From: Candidatus Equihabitans merdae
Lineage (GTDB): Bacteria; Bacillota; Clostridia; Lachnospirales; Lachnospiraceae
Length of the DNA stretch: 5,168 bases
Assembly: GCA_018065025.1 (NCBI GenBank)
Contig: JAGHUB010000161.1
Location: forward strand, 1 to 5,168
Direction: 5' to 3'
The notes beneath the pieces are model-generated. The model did not search any database, was not told the DNA's origin, and saw only the letters and a list, made by a program, of their open reading frames with translations. The position numbers and the translations under genes were made by a program. How positions within the stretch are numbered: the first letter of the stretch is position 1; every line of letters begins with the position of its first letter. Positions 1-4,778 of this stretch are shown piece after piece.

Positions 1-173
1 GCCTTTACATTGGCATTGCCCATCTGGATTTCTATAACGTCGCCGACTTTTACTTCGGCAGAGGCTTTTACGACTTTGCCGTTGATGCTGACGCGGCCGG
101 CATCGCAGGCTTCGTTGGCTATGGTGCGGCGCTTGATGAGTCTGGATACCTTTAAGAATTTATCGATACGCAT
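1..173 (-). CDS. rqcP: RqcP (YabO) S4-domain ribosome-associated quality-control factor, 3' end outside window
   Basis: Reading from the ATG at 173, 57 residues are visible, beginning MRIDKFLKVSRLIKRRT and continuing through an AGRVSINGKVVKAS segment to a GDVIEI strand. This is the compact S4 RNA-binding fold of the RqcP/YabO family, whose members are usually 80-90 residues, so roughly the last third is cut off by the window edge. A good ribosome binding site (AAAGGAG, 6-7 bases before the ATG) fixes the start. In Bacillus subtilis the homologue binds the large subunit and works with RqcH in adding alanine tails to stalled nascent chains. Here the gene follows the transporter operon but has its own extended -10 promoter and a terminator upstream of it, so it is probably transcribed independently. 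The family call is firm from the N-terminal match. The alternative, an HslR-type heat-shock S4 protein, fits less well. Confidence 0.9.
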   Translation of the reverse strand, partial: MRIDKFLKVSRLIKRRTIANEACDAGRVSINGKVVKASAEVKVGDVIEIQMGNANVK

Positions 174-214
174 GGTTTTCTCCTTTAAGTGACCTGCTTT
201 TTTGTATCACGCCT

Positions 215-223
215 ATCATACCA
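215..223 (-). promoter_or_regulatory. Extended -10 promoter of rqcP
   Basis: On the minus strand the sequence reads TGGTATGAT: a TGn extension followed by TATGAT, which matches TATAAT at five of six positions. No good -35 is seen at 16-18 bases upstream (the nearest is TTCATT), as is common for extended -10 promoters. The predicted start would leave a leader of roughly 35 bases carrying the AAAGGAG site of rqcP. Confidence 0.5.
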
Positions 224-252
224 TATATTCACGGAAAATGAAGTAGTTGTCG

Positions 253-378
253 CTGAAGGATCCATGCATGTTCCGTCGCAGGCACGCGTCGTCCCCCTCA
301 ACTAACTCCTTCGGAGTGGATTTTCGGGCTCCTTTGGCGAAATGCCTGCTTGCGGAATCATGCAGGCTCCTCAGCGCA
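253..378. repeat. Structured dispersed repeat, copy 1
   Basis: This non-coding segment of 126 bases is about 90% identical (12 substitutions and one gap by hand alignment) to 2807-2933, in the same orientation. It folds as a long hairpin. The outer stem is built from TGCATG (265-270) with CATGCA (359-364), TTCCG (271-275) with CGGAA (353-357), and GCAGGCA (278-284) with TGCCTGC (343-349). An inner hairpin is ACTCC (305-309) with GGAGT (313-317). The stretches between the stems are nearly invariant, for example CGTCGTCCCCCTCAACTAAC at 288-307 apart from its edge. No transposase or convincing ORF lies within it. It could be a small non-autonomous mobile element or a structured intergenic RNA/DNA element. 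It sits between the binding-protein terminator and the rqcP promoter. Confidence 0.85.
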
Positions 379-414
379 AAAAGAAGAACCGACTTCTTAA
401 GAAATCAGTTCTTC
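378..414 (-). terminator. Intrinsic terminator of the ABC transporter operon
   Basis: A nearly perfect inverted repeat covers 383-414 with its centre at 398/399. On the minus-strand RNA the two non-identical positions become U-G wobbles, whereas on the plus strand they would be C-A mismatches, so it is built for minus-strand transcription. It is followed by TTTTT (378-382). It starts about 28 bases after the TAA of the binding-protein gene. Confidence 0.8.
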
Positions 415-442
415 CTGATAAATTGCGTATTTCTCTGACTTA

Positions 443-835
443 TTATTCAGCTTCTGTGTAAAGAACACCAAGTTCAGAGATTGTGCCGTCTTCAAGCATC
501 TTTTCGATGGAAGCGTTGATCTTGTCCAGCAGTTCTTTGTTGCCCTTCTGAACAGCGATGGCATATTCTTCAGCTTCGAAGGCTTCCGGATCTTCTACGA
601 TAACGAGACCTTCGTTGTCGCTGACATACTTCTGAGCTGTAGCGGAGTCGATAACGACGACATCGCACTTACCGTTTACCAGTTCCATAACAGCTTCTGT
701 GCCCTTCTTGAAGGCCTGGTAGTCATAACCCAGATCCTGGACACAAACTTCACCGGTGTAACCCTGGATGACGCGAATTTCTTTGCCTTCCATGTCGGAA
801 GCCTTGGCGATGTCGGAACCTTCCTTAACGATCAT
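443..835 (-). CDS. Binding-protein C-terminal half, in the shifted frame (130 residues)
   Basis: This open frame carries lobe 2: MIVKEGSDI (first residues), the IQGYTGEV turn (23-30), and VVIDSATAQ (60-68), whose Asp63 matches the family's ligand amino-group contact. It ends with a C-terminal helix region reaching TEAE. Its ATG overlaps the TGA of the upstream half as ATGA, an arrangement that permits translational coupling, but there is no Shine-Dalgarno sequence before it. If made, it would have no signal peptide and would stay in the cytoplasm. It is most simply read as the displaced second half of the gene. Confidence 0.65.
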   Translation of the reverse strand: MIVKEGSDIAKASDMEGKEIRVIQGYTGEVCVQDLGYDYQAFKKGTEAVMELVNGKCDVVVIDSATAQKYVSDNEGLVIVEDPEAFEAEEYAIAVQKGNKELLDKINASIEKMLEDGTISELGVLYTEAE

Positions 836-1206
836 AACTGTGTGGCTGTGTAGTAAGGTGTTGAGAAATCAACGGCTTCAGCACGTTCTTCTGTGACTGT
901 CATACCGGCGATTGTTGCGTCGATCTGACCATTCTGCAGAGCAACGATCAGGGAGTCGAATTCCATGTTGGAGATTTCAGCTTCCATACCATTGTCTTCA
1001 GCGATCTGCTTAGCGATAGCAATATCGATACCATCGAATTCACCGATGACGCCTTCTTTTGTAACGAATTCGAAGGGCGGGAATTCAGCGTTTGTACCAA
1101 AAACGATCTTGTTATCAGCTGATTCTTTCTTACCGCAAGCGACAAGTGTTGTCATCATCATGGCACCAACCAGGACGAGTGACAGGATTTTAACTGCTTT
1201 TTTCAT
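832..1206 (-). CDS. Binding-protein N-terminal half as it would be translated (124 residues)
   Basis: This is the actual open frame upstream of the frameshift. It begins with a lipoprotein signal: MKK, a hydrophobic core, and the lipobox LVAC with Cys24 as lipidation site. Lobe 1 follows with GTNAEFPPFEF (residues 37-47), a GEFDGIDIAIAKQIAE segment (55-70) and the signature AGMTVTEER (100-108), whose Arg108 corresponds to the arginine that holds the ligand carboxylate in this family. It ends PYYTATQL at a premature TGA, where the family normally crosses into lobe 2. On its own it lacks the second lobe and is unlikely to bind ligand. Confidence 0.7.
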   Translation of the reverse strand: MKKAVKILSLVLVGAMMMTTLVACGKKESADNKIVFGTNAEFPPFEFVTKEGVIGEFDGIDIAIAKQIAEDNGMEAEISNMEFDSLIVALQNGQIDATIAGMTVTEERAEAVDFSTPYYTATQL

Positions 1207-1239
1207 AATACATTTCCTCTCTTTAAATTTTTATTTGCA

Positions 1240-1270
1240 TCGATGACGCTGCCCTTTTTCAGGTCATCGA
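1240..1270 (-). other. Intercistronic hairpin between ATPase and binding-protein genes
   Basis: A perfect 8-bp stem, TCGATGAC (1240-1247) with GTCATCGA (1263-1270), is extended by CTG/CAG (1249-1251 with 1260-1262) past one bulged base. It lies 11 bases after the ATPase stop and 33 before the binding-protein ATG. The sequence after it on the minus strand is A-rich rather than a T run, so it is not a classic terminator. A role in mRNA processing or stability, favouring the receptor message, is inferred. Confidence 0.55.
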
Positions 1271-1281
1271 CCATTTACTGA

Positions 1282-2004
1282 TTATAAAACCTTGCCCAGG
1301 AATTCTCTGGTACGTTCATTCTGTGCGTGCTCGAAGATTTCCTGAGGTGTGCCTTCTTCCTGAACCACGCCCTGATCGATGAAAAGCACGCGGGTGGCTA
1401 CTTCTCTGGCGAAGCCCATTTCGTGAGTAACGATAACCATGGTCATGCCACTTTCGGCCAGTTCTTTCATAACATCCAGAACTTCACCAACCATCTCAGG
1501 GTCCAAAGCGGATGTGGGTTCGTCAAAGAGCATAACTTCCGGATCCATAGCCAGAGCTCTGGCAATGGCCACACGCTGTTTCTGACCACCGGACAGCTGT
1601 GCCGGATAAGCCTCTGCCTTGTCTGCCAGACCAACGCGGTTCAAAAGTTCCATGGCACGTTTTTTGGCCTGCTCCTTATTCATCTTCTTAAGAAGTGTGG
1701 GAGCCAGAGTAATATTTTCCATGATGGTCAGATGGGGGAAGAGGTTAAACTGCTGGAATACCATACCCATCTTCTGACGGATTTTGTTGACGTCCGCCTT
1801 GCGATCTGTGATCAGCTCGTCATCTACGTAGATATCACCTTTGGTGACATCTTCCAGCAGATTCAGGCAGCGCAGGAATGTACTCTTACCGGAGCCGGAA
1901 GGACCGATTACAACGACGACTTCGCCCTTTTTGATGTGCTGGTCGATGCCGCGGAGAACTTCCAGTTCGCCAAAATACTTATGAAGATTCTTTACTTTGA
2001 TCAT
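1282..2004 (-). CDS. Polar amino acid ABC transporter ATP-binding subunit (GlnQ/HisP family)
   Basis: This 240-residue cytoplasmic ATPase powers amino acid uptake as a dimer on the membrane subunits. All hallmark motifs are intact: Walker [10 protein letters not shown] (34-42), the Q-loop FQQFNLFPH (83-91), the ABC signature LSGGQKQR (137-144), Walker B VMLFDEP (157-163) with catalytic Glu162, the D-loop SALD (165-168), and the switch His194 in [12 protein letters not shown] after the Q-loop is typical of the polar amino acid group. The start is secured by a strong GGAGGG site 7-8 bases upstream, and the permease stop codon lies against that site, with 12 bases between the two genes, so translation is probably coupled. 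The length is normal and no damage is seen. The family is certain but the substrate is not; a glnQ, artP or tcyC-like label would be a guess. Confidence 0.96.
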   Translation of the reverse strand: MIKVKNLHKYFGELEVLRGIDQHIKKGEVVVVIGPSGSGKSTFLRCLNLLEDVTKGDIYVDDELITDRKADVNKIRQKMGMVFQQFNLFPHLTIMENITLAPTLLKKMNKEQAKKRAMELLNRVGLADKAEAYPAQLSGGQKQRVAIARALAMDPEVMLFDEPTSALDPEMVGEVLDVMKELAESGMTMVIVTHEMGFAREVATRVLFIDQGVVQEEGTPQEIFEHAQNERTREFLGKVL

Positions 2005-2016
2005 GTCTGTCCCTCC

Positions 2017-2706
2017 TTATCTCACATCAGACTTTCTGAGTTTCTTCTCAACTATGCTAAGAAGAAGGGTCAGGATCTTGATCAATACATAGTAAATGAT
2101 AGCGGTGCCGATCAGAGGCATGAAGGCTTCATAAGTAGCGCTCTTGATGAAGTCACCGGCCTTCTGAATATCCATCAGACCAACGTAACCAACGATAGCG
2201 GTTTCCTTGATCAGGACGATAAATTCATTACACAGAGCCGGGAAAATGTTTTTGATGGCCTGGGGTGCAATGATGCGGACCATGGTCTGTGAGGCACTTA
2301 AGCCAAGAGAGCGACCGGCTTCTGTCTGACCTTTATCAATGGACAAGATACCGGCACGGATGATCTCGGAGACGTAAGCACCGGAGTTAACGCCAAAGGC
2401 GATGGCTGCGATGATCCATTTATCCAGATTGACGGTGGCAAAGATAACGAAGTAGATGATCATCAGCTGGGTAACTGAAGGTGTACCACGGATGACGTCT
2501 GTATAAACACCACCGATGATCTTAAGGGGTTTCTTCTTGGACAGATTACACAGGGCAATCAGGAAACCGATGATGATACCGATGATGACGGCCAGCAAGG
2601 AAACCTTGATAGTAACACCGATACCGCTTAATAAGAGCTGCCAGCGATCATCTTTGATAAAGCACTTTGTGAAGGTGGCTGCCACTTCTGCAAACCATGC
2701 GTTCAT
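2017..2706 (-). CDS. Polar amino acid ABC transporter permease (HisM/GlnP family)
   Basis: This integral membrane subunit forms the translocation path with the adjacent ATPase. Numbering from the upstream ATG at 2715, hydrophobic segments lie near residues 28-56, 82-96, 99-122, 158-180 and 197-222, giving about five membrane spans, usual for the family. VIRGTPSVTQ (74-83) and the coupling loop EAGRSLGLS...IAPQA (132-153) are the family signatures, the latter docking onto the ATPase. Two in-frame ATGs exist. The only ribosome binding site (AAAGGA) is just 2 bases from the ATG at 2715 but about 10 bases from the one at 2706, so 2706 (MNAWFAEV) is preferred; the product then has 229 residues instead of 232. 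It is the first gene of the operon and lies behind a palindrome-controlled promoter. Confidence 0.93.
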   Translation of the reverse strand: MNAWFAEVAATFTKCFIKDDRWQLLLSGIGVTIKVSLLAVIIGIIIGFLIALCNLSKKKPLKIIGGVYTDVIRGTPSVTQLMIIYFVIFATVNLDKWIIAAIAFGVNSGAYVSEIIRAGILSIDKGQTEAGRSLGLSASQTMVRIIAPQAIKNIFPALCNEFIVLIKETAIVGYVGLMDIQKAGDFIKSATYEAFMPLIGTAIIYYVLIKILTLLLSIVEKKLRKSDVR

Positions 2707-2739
2707 AAGCTGCATATCCTTTCATGATAATGAGTATTA

Positions 2740-2755
2740 TTCAACATATGTTGAA
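2740..2755. promoter_or_regulatory. Perfect 16-bp palindromic operator at the transporter promoter
   Basis: TTCAACATATGTTGAA reads the same on both strands. It begins three bases after the -10 box and covers the expected transcription start of the permease operon, the classic position for a repressor. The symmetric CAAC/GTTG halves resemble sites of dimeric winged-helix repressors such as the MarR class, but no regulator gene is present here and the cognate protein is unknown. Confidence 0.6.
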
Positions 2756-2757
2756 CC

Positions 2758-2766
2758 ATTCTACCA
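2758..2766 (-). promoter_or_regulatory. Extended -10 promoter of the ABC transporter operon
   Basis: The minus strand reads TGGTAGAAT: TGn plus TAGAAT (five of six to TATAAT). The region where a -35 is expected is a T-rich tract with only a weak TTCTTT. The predicted start lies about 7 bases downstream, inside the palindrome at 2740-2755, leaving a short leader of roughly 45 bases with no room for a riboswitch. Confidence 0.55.
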
Positions 2767-2806
2767 CACATCAATATAAAAAAGAAGCCAGAATACTCAT
2801 CGTATA

Positions 2807-2933
2807 CTGAAGAAGCCTTGCATGTTCCGCCGCAGACACGCGTCGTCCCCCTCAACTAACCCCTTTCGGGGTGGTTTTTCGGGCTCCTTTGGCGAATTGT
2901 CTGCTTGCGGAATCATGCAGGCTCCACAACGCA
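2807..2933. repeat. Structured dispersed repeat, copy 2
   Basis: This 127-base partner of 253-378 has the same orientation. The outer stem pairs AGCC (2814-2817) with GGCT (2920-2923), TGCATG (2819-2824) with CATGCA (2914-2919), TTCCG (2825-2829) with CGGAA (2908-2912), and GCAGACA (2832-2838) with TGTCTGC (2898-2904). The inner hairpin is ACCCC (2859-2863) with GGGGT (2868-2872). Against copy 1, a G-C pair in the outer stem has become A-T and a T-A pair in the inner hairpin has become C-G, so both partners changed together. On the minus strand the inner loop is GAAA, a GNRA-type tetraloop. It lies between the dehydrogenase terminator and the transporter promoter. Confidence 0.85.
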
Positions 2934-2940
2934 TACAAAC

Positions 2941-2973
2941 GAAGAAAAGCTCCCCGGATTTTCCGGGGAGCTT
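2941..2973 (-). terminator. Intrinsic terminator of the alcohol dehydrogenase gene
   Basis: An 11-bp GC-rich stem, AAGCTCCCCGG (2947-2957) with CCGGGGAGCTT (2963-2973), closes a 5-base loop. On the minus strand it is followed directly by a T-rich tract (TTTTCTTC). It begins 22 bases beyond the dehydrogenase stop codon. Confidence 0.9.
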
Positions 2974-2995
2974 GTGAATGCATATTATGCAGAGA

Positions 2996-4210
2996 TTAGA
3001 AATCTACTTCTGTGTCGTAGTAGCAGCACTTCAGCAGAGCTTCCATCTGTTCCTGGTTGATAGCACGGGGGTTAGCACCTGTGCAGGCATCCAGAAGAGC
3101 GTTGGCAGCGATGCCGGGCAGTCTTTCCAGGAAGACTTCTTCAGAAACGAAGCCCTGTTCTGTCGGATAGCTGTCAGCACCATAGTTCTTGATGCAGTGC
3201 GGGATGTTCAGATCGTCGTTCATCTTACGCAGCATAGCGATAAGAGCAGCAACCTTTTCATCCTGTGTTTCGCCGCCAAGACCAAGACGATCAGCGATGA
3301 AAGCAAATCTCTTAGCAGCTCTTTCATCCTTAGCGTTGAAAGCGATAACCTTCGGCAGATACATAGCGTTGGCAGCACCGTGGATGATGTGAGCGCCCTG
3401 ATCTTCGAAGATAGCACCAGTCTTGTGAGCCATGGAGTGAACGATACCCAGCAGACCGCTTGAGAAAGCGATACCGGCCAGACACTGAGCGTTGTGCATA
3501 GCATCACGAGCTTCCATATCACCATTGTAGGACTTAACCAGGTTTTCCTGGATCATAGTCATAGCATGGAGACCCATAGCATCTGTGTAGTCACAAGCAG
3601 CTGTGGAAACATAAGATTCGATAGCATGAGTCATAGCATCCATACCTGTGTGAGCAACTAACTTCTGGGGCATTGTTTCAGCCAGATCCGGGTCAACGAT
3701 AGCGATGTCCGGTGTGATTTCGAAGTCAGCGATGGGATATTTGATACCCTTTTCATAGTCTGTGATGATAGAGAAAGCTGTTACTTCTGTAGCTGTACCG
3801 GAAGTAGAGGAAACAGCAACGAATTTAGCTTTCGTACGCAGTTTGGGCAGACCGAAAACTTTGCACATTTCTTCGAATGTGATTTCCGGATATTCATATT
3901 TGATCCACATAGCTTTAGCAGCATCGATAGGTGAGCCACCGCCCATAGCGATGATCCAGTCCGGACCAAACTCAAGCATCTTGGCAGCGCCGGCCATAAC
4001 TGTTGTAACAGACGGATCCGGTTCGATACCATCGATAACCATAACTTCCATACCGGCTTCTTTCAGATAGCTTTCAGCTTTGTCAAGGAAACCGAAACGC
4101 TTCATGGAACCACCACCAACACAGATGACAGCCTTCTTGCCTTCCAGAGTCTTCAGAGTTTCAAGAGCACCTTTGCCATGATACAGGTCACGGGGATTAG
4201 TAAATCTCAT
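2996..4210 (-). CDS. Iron-containing (group III) alcohol dehydrogenase, butanol dehydrogenase-like
   Basis: This 404-residue cytoplasmic oxidoreductase would interconvert an aldehyde and alcohol with NAD(P)H, typically to dispose of reducing power in fermentation. The N-terminal nucleotide-binding half shows a GGGSMKRFG loop (32-40) and the family motif GGGSPIDAAK (90-99). The C-terminal half holds the metal ligands Asp191 and His195 in HTGMDAMTHAIESY, His258 in HSMAH, and His277 in HIIHGAANA; His262 corresponds to the conserved active-site histidine. It resembles clostridial NADPH-dependent butanol dehydrogenases and the dehydrogenase half of AdhE (shared RFGF, MW-K/F-YE-PE and CTGANPR segments), but no aldehyde dehydrogenase half is attached. 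Relative to FucO, about five extra residues (269-273) lie before the last histidine. The start is fixed by AGGAGG 10 bases upstream. It stands alone between its own promoter and terminator. Substrate and cofactor preference cannot be decided from sequence. Confidence 0.93.
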   Translation of the reverse strand: MRFTNPRDLYHGKGALETLKTLEGKKAVICVGGGSMKRFGFLDKAESYLKEAGMEVMVIDGIEPDPSVTTVMAGAAKMLEFGPDWIIAMGGGSPIDAAKAMWIKYEYPEITFEEMCKVFGLPKLRTKAKFVAVSSTSGTATEVTAFSIITDYEKGIKYPIADFEITPDIAIVDPDLAETMPQKLVAHTGMDAMTHAIESYVSTAACDYTDAMGLHAMTMIQENLVKSYNGDMEARDAMHNAQCLAGIAFSSGLLGIVHSMAHKTGAIFEDQGAHIIHGAANAMYLPKVIAFNAKDERAAKRFAFIADRLGLGGETQDEKVAALIAMLRKMNDDLNIPHCIKNYGADSYPTEQGFVSEEVFLERLPGIAANALLDACTGANPRAINQEQMEALLKCCYYDTEVDF

Positions 4211-4256
4211 CTTTTTATTTCCTCCTAAATTTACATTATAAAAACATCAACCATCA

Positions 4257-4274
4257 TTGATATTTTTTTAACAT
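4257..4274. promoter_or_regulatory. Rex-like redox operator upstream of the alcohol dehydrogenase
   Basis: On the minus strand the 18 bases ATGTTAAAAAAATATCAA match the published Rex consensus TTGTTAANNNNTTAACAA at 11 of 14 defined positions. The site falls just downstream of the predicted -10 box, where a repressor would block initiation. Rex senses the NADH/NAD ratio and commonly controls fermentative alcohol dehydrogenases, which makes the match plausible. In AT-rich sequence it could also arise by chance. Confidence 0.35.
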
Positions 4275-4284
4275 TGCTGAGCTT

Positions 4285-4312
4285 ATTTTATAACAATCAA
4301 ATCTGAAATCAA
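4285..4312 (-). promoter_or_regulatory. Sigma-A type promoter of the alcohol dehydrogenase gene
   Basis: The minus strand has TTGATT (4307-4312), a 16-base spacer, and TAAAAT (4285-4290), predicting a leader of about 70 bases. A second perfect TATAAT at 4235-4240 lacks a recognisable -35 and would start transcription almost at the ribosome binding site, so it is the weaker candidate. The rest of the 258-base gap up to hup is AT-rich. It holds two low-symmetry dyads, TTTTTGC/GCAAAAA (4325-4331 with 4348-4354) and ATTGT(T)CAT/ATGACAAT (4369-4377 with 4385-4392), of unknown meaning. Confidence 0.5.
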
Positions 4313-4413
4313 CCCAAAACCACGTTTTTGCGTGTACATAATTCAATGCAAAAATAGCTTTAATGAAAATTGTTCATATAAAAAATGACAATCCCTCATT
4401 TTGGTATGTATAT

Positions 4414-4443
4414 AAAGAAAAAGGACCACCTTTCGGTGATCCT
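4414..4443 (-). terminator. Intrinsic terminator of hup
   Basis: The minus-strand RNA forms AGGAUCACC (4435-4443) paired with GGUGGUCCU (4422-4430), nine pairs including one U-G wobble, around a GAAA tetraloop. It is followed by a T tract (TTTTT then CTTT). The wobble would be a mismatch in plus-strand RNA, so it acts for hup, whose stop codon is 26 bases before it. Confidence 0.88.
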
Positions 4444-4469
4444 CATTTAACTTCTATAGTATTTCTATA

Positions 4470-4742
4470 TTAGTTGATAGCATCCTTCAGAGCTTTGCCG
4501 GCTTTGAACTTGGGAGCCTTTGTGGCAGCGATCTTCATGGTTTCGCCTGTTCTGGGGTTTCTCCCTTCGCGGGCCGGTCTCTGAGAAACTTCGAATGTAC
4601 CAAAGCCAACGATCTGGACTTTGTTATCAGCTTCGAGTTCTTTTGTTACGATAGATGTGAAAGCATCAAGTGCAGCTGCTGCGGCTTTCTTGTCAAGTTT
4701 TGTAGCGTCAGCGATAGCTGCAACAAGTTCTGTCTTATTCAT
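4470..4742 (-). CDS. hup: DNA-binding protein HU
   Basis: This 90-residue nucleoid protein is the standard bacterial HU length. It shows the N-terminal helix pair (MNKTELVAAIADATKLDKKAAAA...), the IVGFGTFEV core strand (44-52), the DNA-clasping beta arm REGRNPRTGETMKIAA (58-73) with the intercalating-proline motif RNPRTG, and the C-terminal FKAGKALKDAIN. It binds and bends DNA without sequence specificity as a dimer and compacts the chromosome. AGGAGG lies 7 bases before the ATG. It has its own strong promoter and terminator and is probably transcribed alone at high level. The generic HU sequence does not distinguish it from an IHF-like paralogue absolutely, but the GFGTF/RNPRTGE pattern and a Bacillota context favour HU. 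In this lineage hup is often close to rqcP; here rqcP is about 4.3 kb downstream. Confidence 0.97.
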   Translation of the reverse strand: MNKTELVAAIADATKLDKKAAAAALDAFTSIVTKELEADNKVQIVGFGTFEVSQRPAREGRNPRTGETMKIAATKAPKFKAGKALKDAIN

Positions 4743-4778
4743 GGTGTATCCTCCTAAAAATTACTTTAACTTTTATGC

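Larger units (their letters stand above)
443..1206 (-). pseudogene. Polar amino acid ABC transporter substrate-binding lipoprotein, frameshifted
   Basis: Taken as one gene, this is a family 3 periplasmic-type binding protein of about 254 residues, the normal family length, tethered to the membrane by an N-terminal lipid. The reading frame breaks near position 838. The minus strand reads CAG TTA TGA, where one extra G (CAG GTT ATG ATC) would give an uninterrupted Q-V-M-I-V-K, the usual hinge strand after a PYY motif. Everything before and after the break is well conserved and free of other damage, so the lesion is either recent or a sequencing error. The ribosome binding site GAGAGG lies 9 bases before the ATG. 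Tandem TAA TAA stops end the gene. It is the last gene of the permease-ATPase-receptor operon and would supply the ligand specificity, which cannot be named from sequence alone (glutamine, arginine, histidine or cystine-type substrates are all possible). Confidence 0.85.

Noticed and set aside
247..438. Plus-strand open frame of 63 codons covering repeat copy 1 and the terminator
   Set aside because: The one-base indel between the two repeat copies breaks the reading frame, and the sequence is better explained by stem pairing than by protein coding.
831..845. Programmed ribosomal frameshifting in the binding-protein gene
   Set aside because: There is no slippery heptamer and no strong downstream structure at the junction, and the family is not known to use recoding.
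1327..2292. Long plus-strand open frame of 321 codons opposite the ATPase and permease genes
   Set aside because: It lies antisense to two unmistakable genes with intact motifs, its product resembles no family I know, and no ribosome binding site supports it. It is a coding shadow.
2707..2760. Riboswitch or T-box controlling the amino acid transporter
   Set aside because: The predicted leader is only about 45 bases, too short for any known amino acid riboswitch or T-box, and the palindrome explains regulation better.
2782..2817. Direct repeat AAGAAGCC (2782-2789 and 2810-2817) as a target-site duplication of the repeat element
   Set aside because: The second copy falls inside the repeat's own homology block, not at its edge, and nothing similar flanks copy 1.
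2978..3463. Plus-strand open frame of 161 codons opposite the dehydrogenase
   Set aside because: It is antisense to the well-conserved C-terminal half of the enzyme and begins between the terminator and the stop codon without a ribosome binding site.
4246..4261. ATCAA/TTGAT hairpin followed by T's as an attenuator before the dehydrogenase
   Set aside because: The stem is only five AT-rich pairs and too weak for termination; the overlap with the Rex-like site is a simpler explanation.
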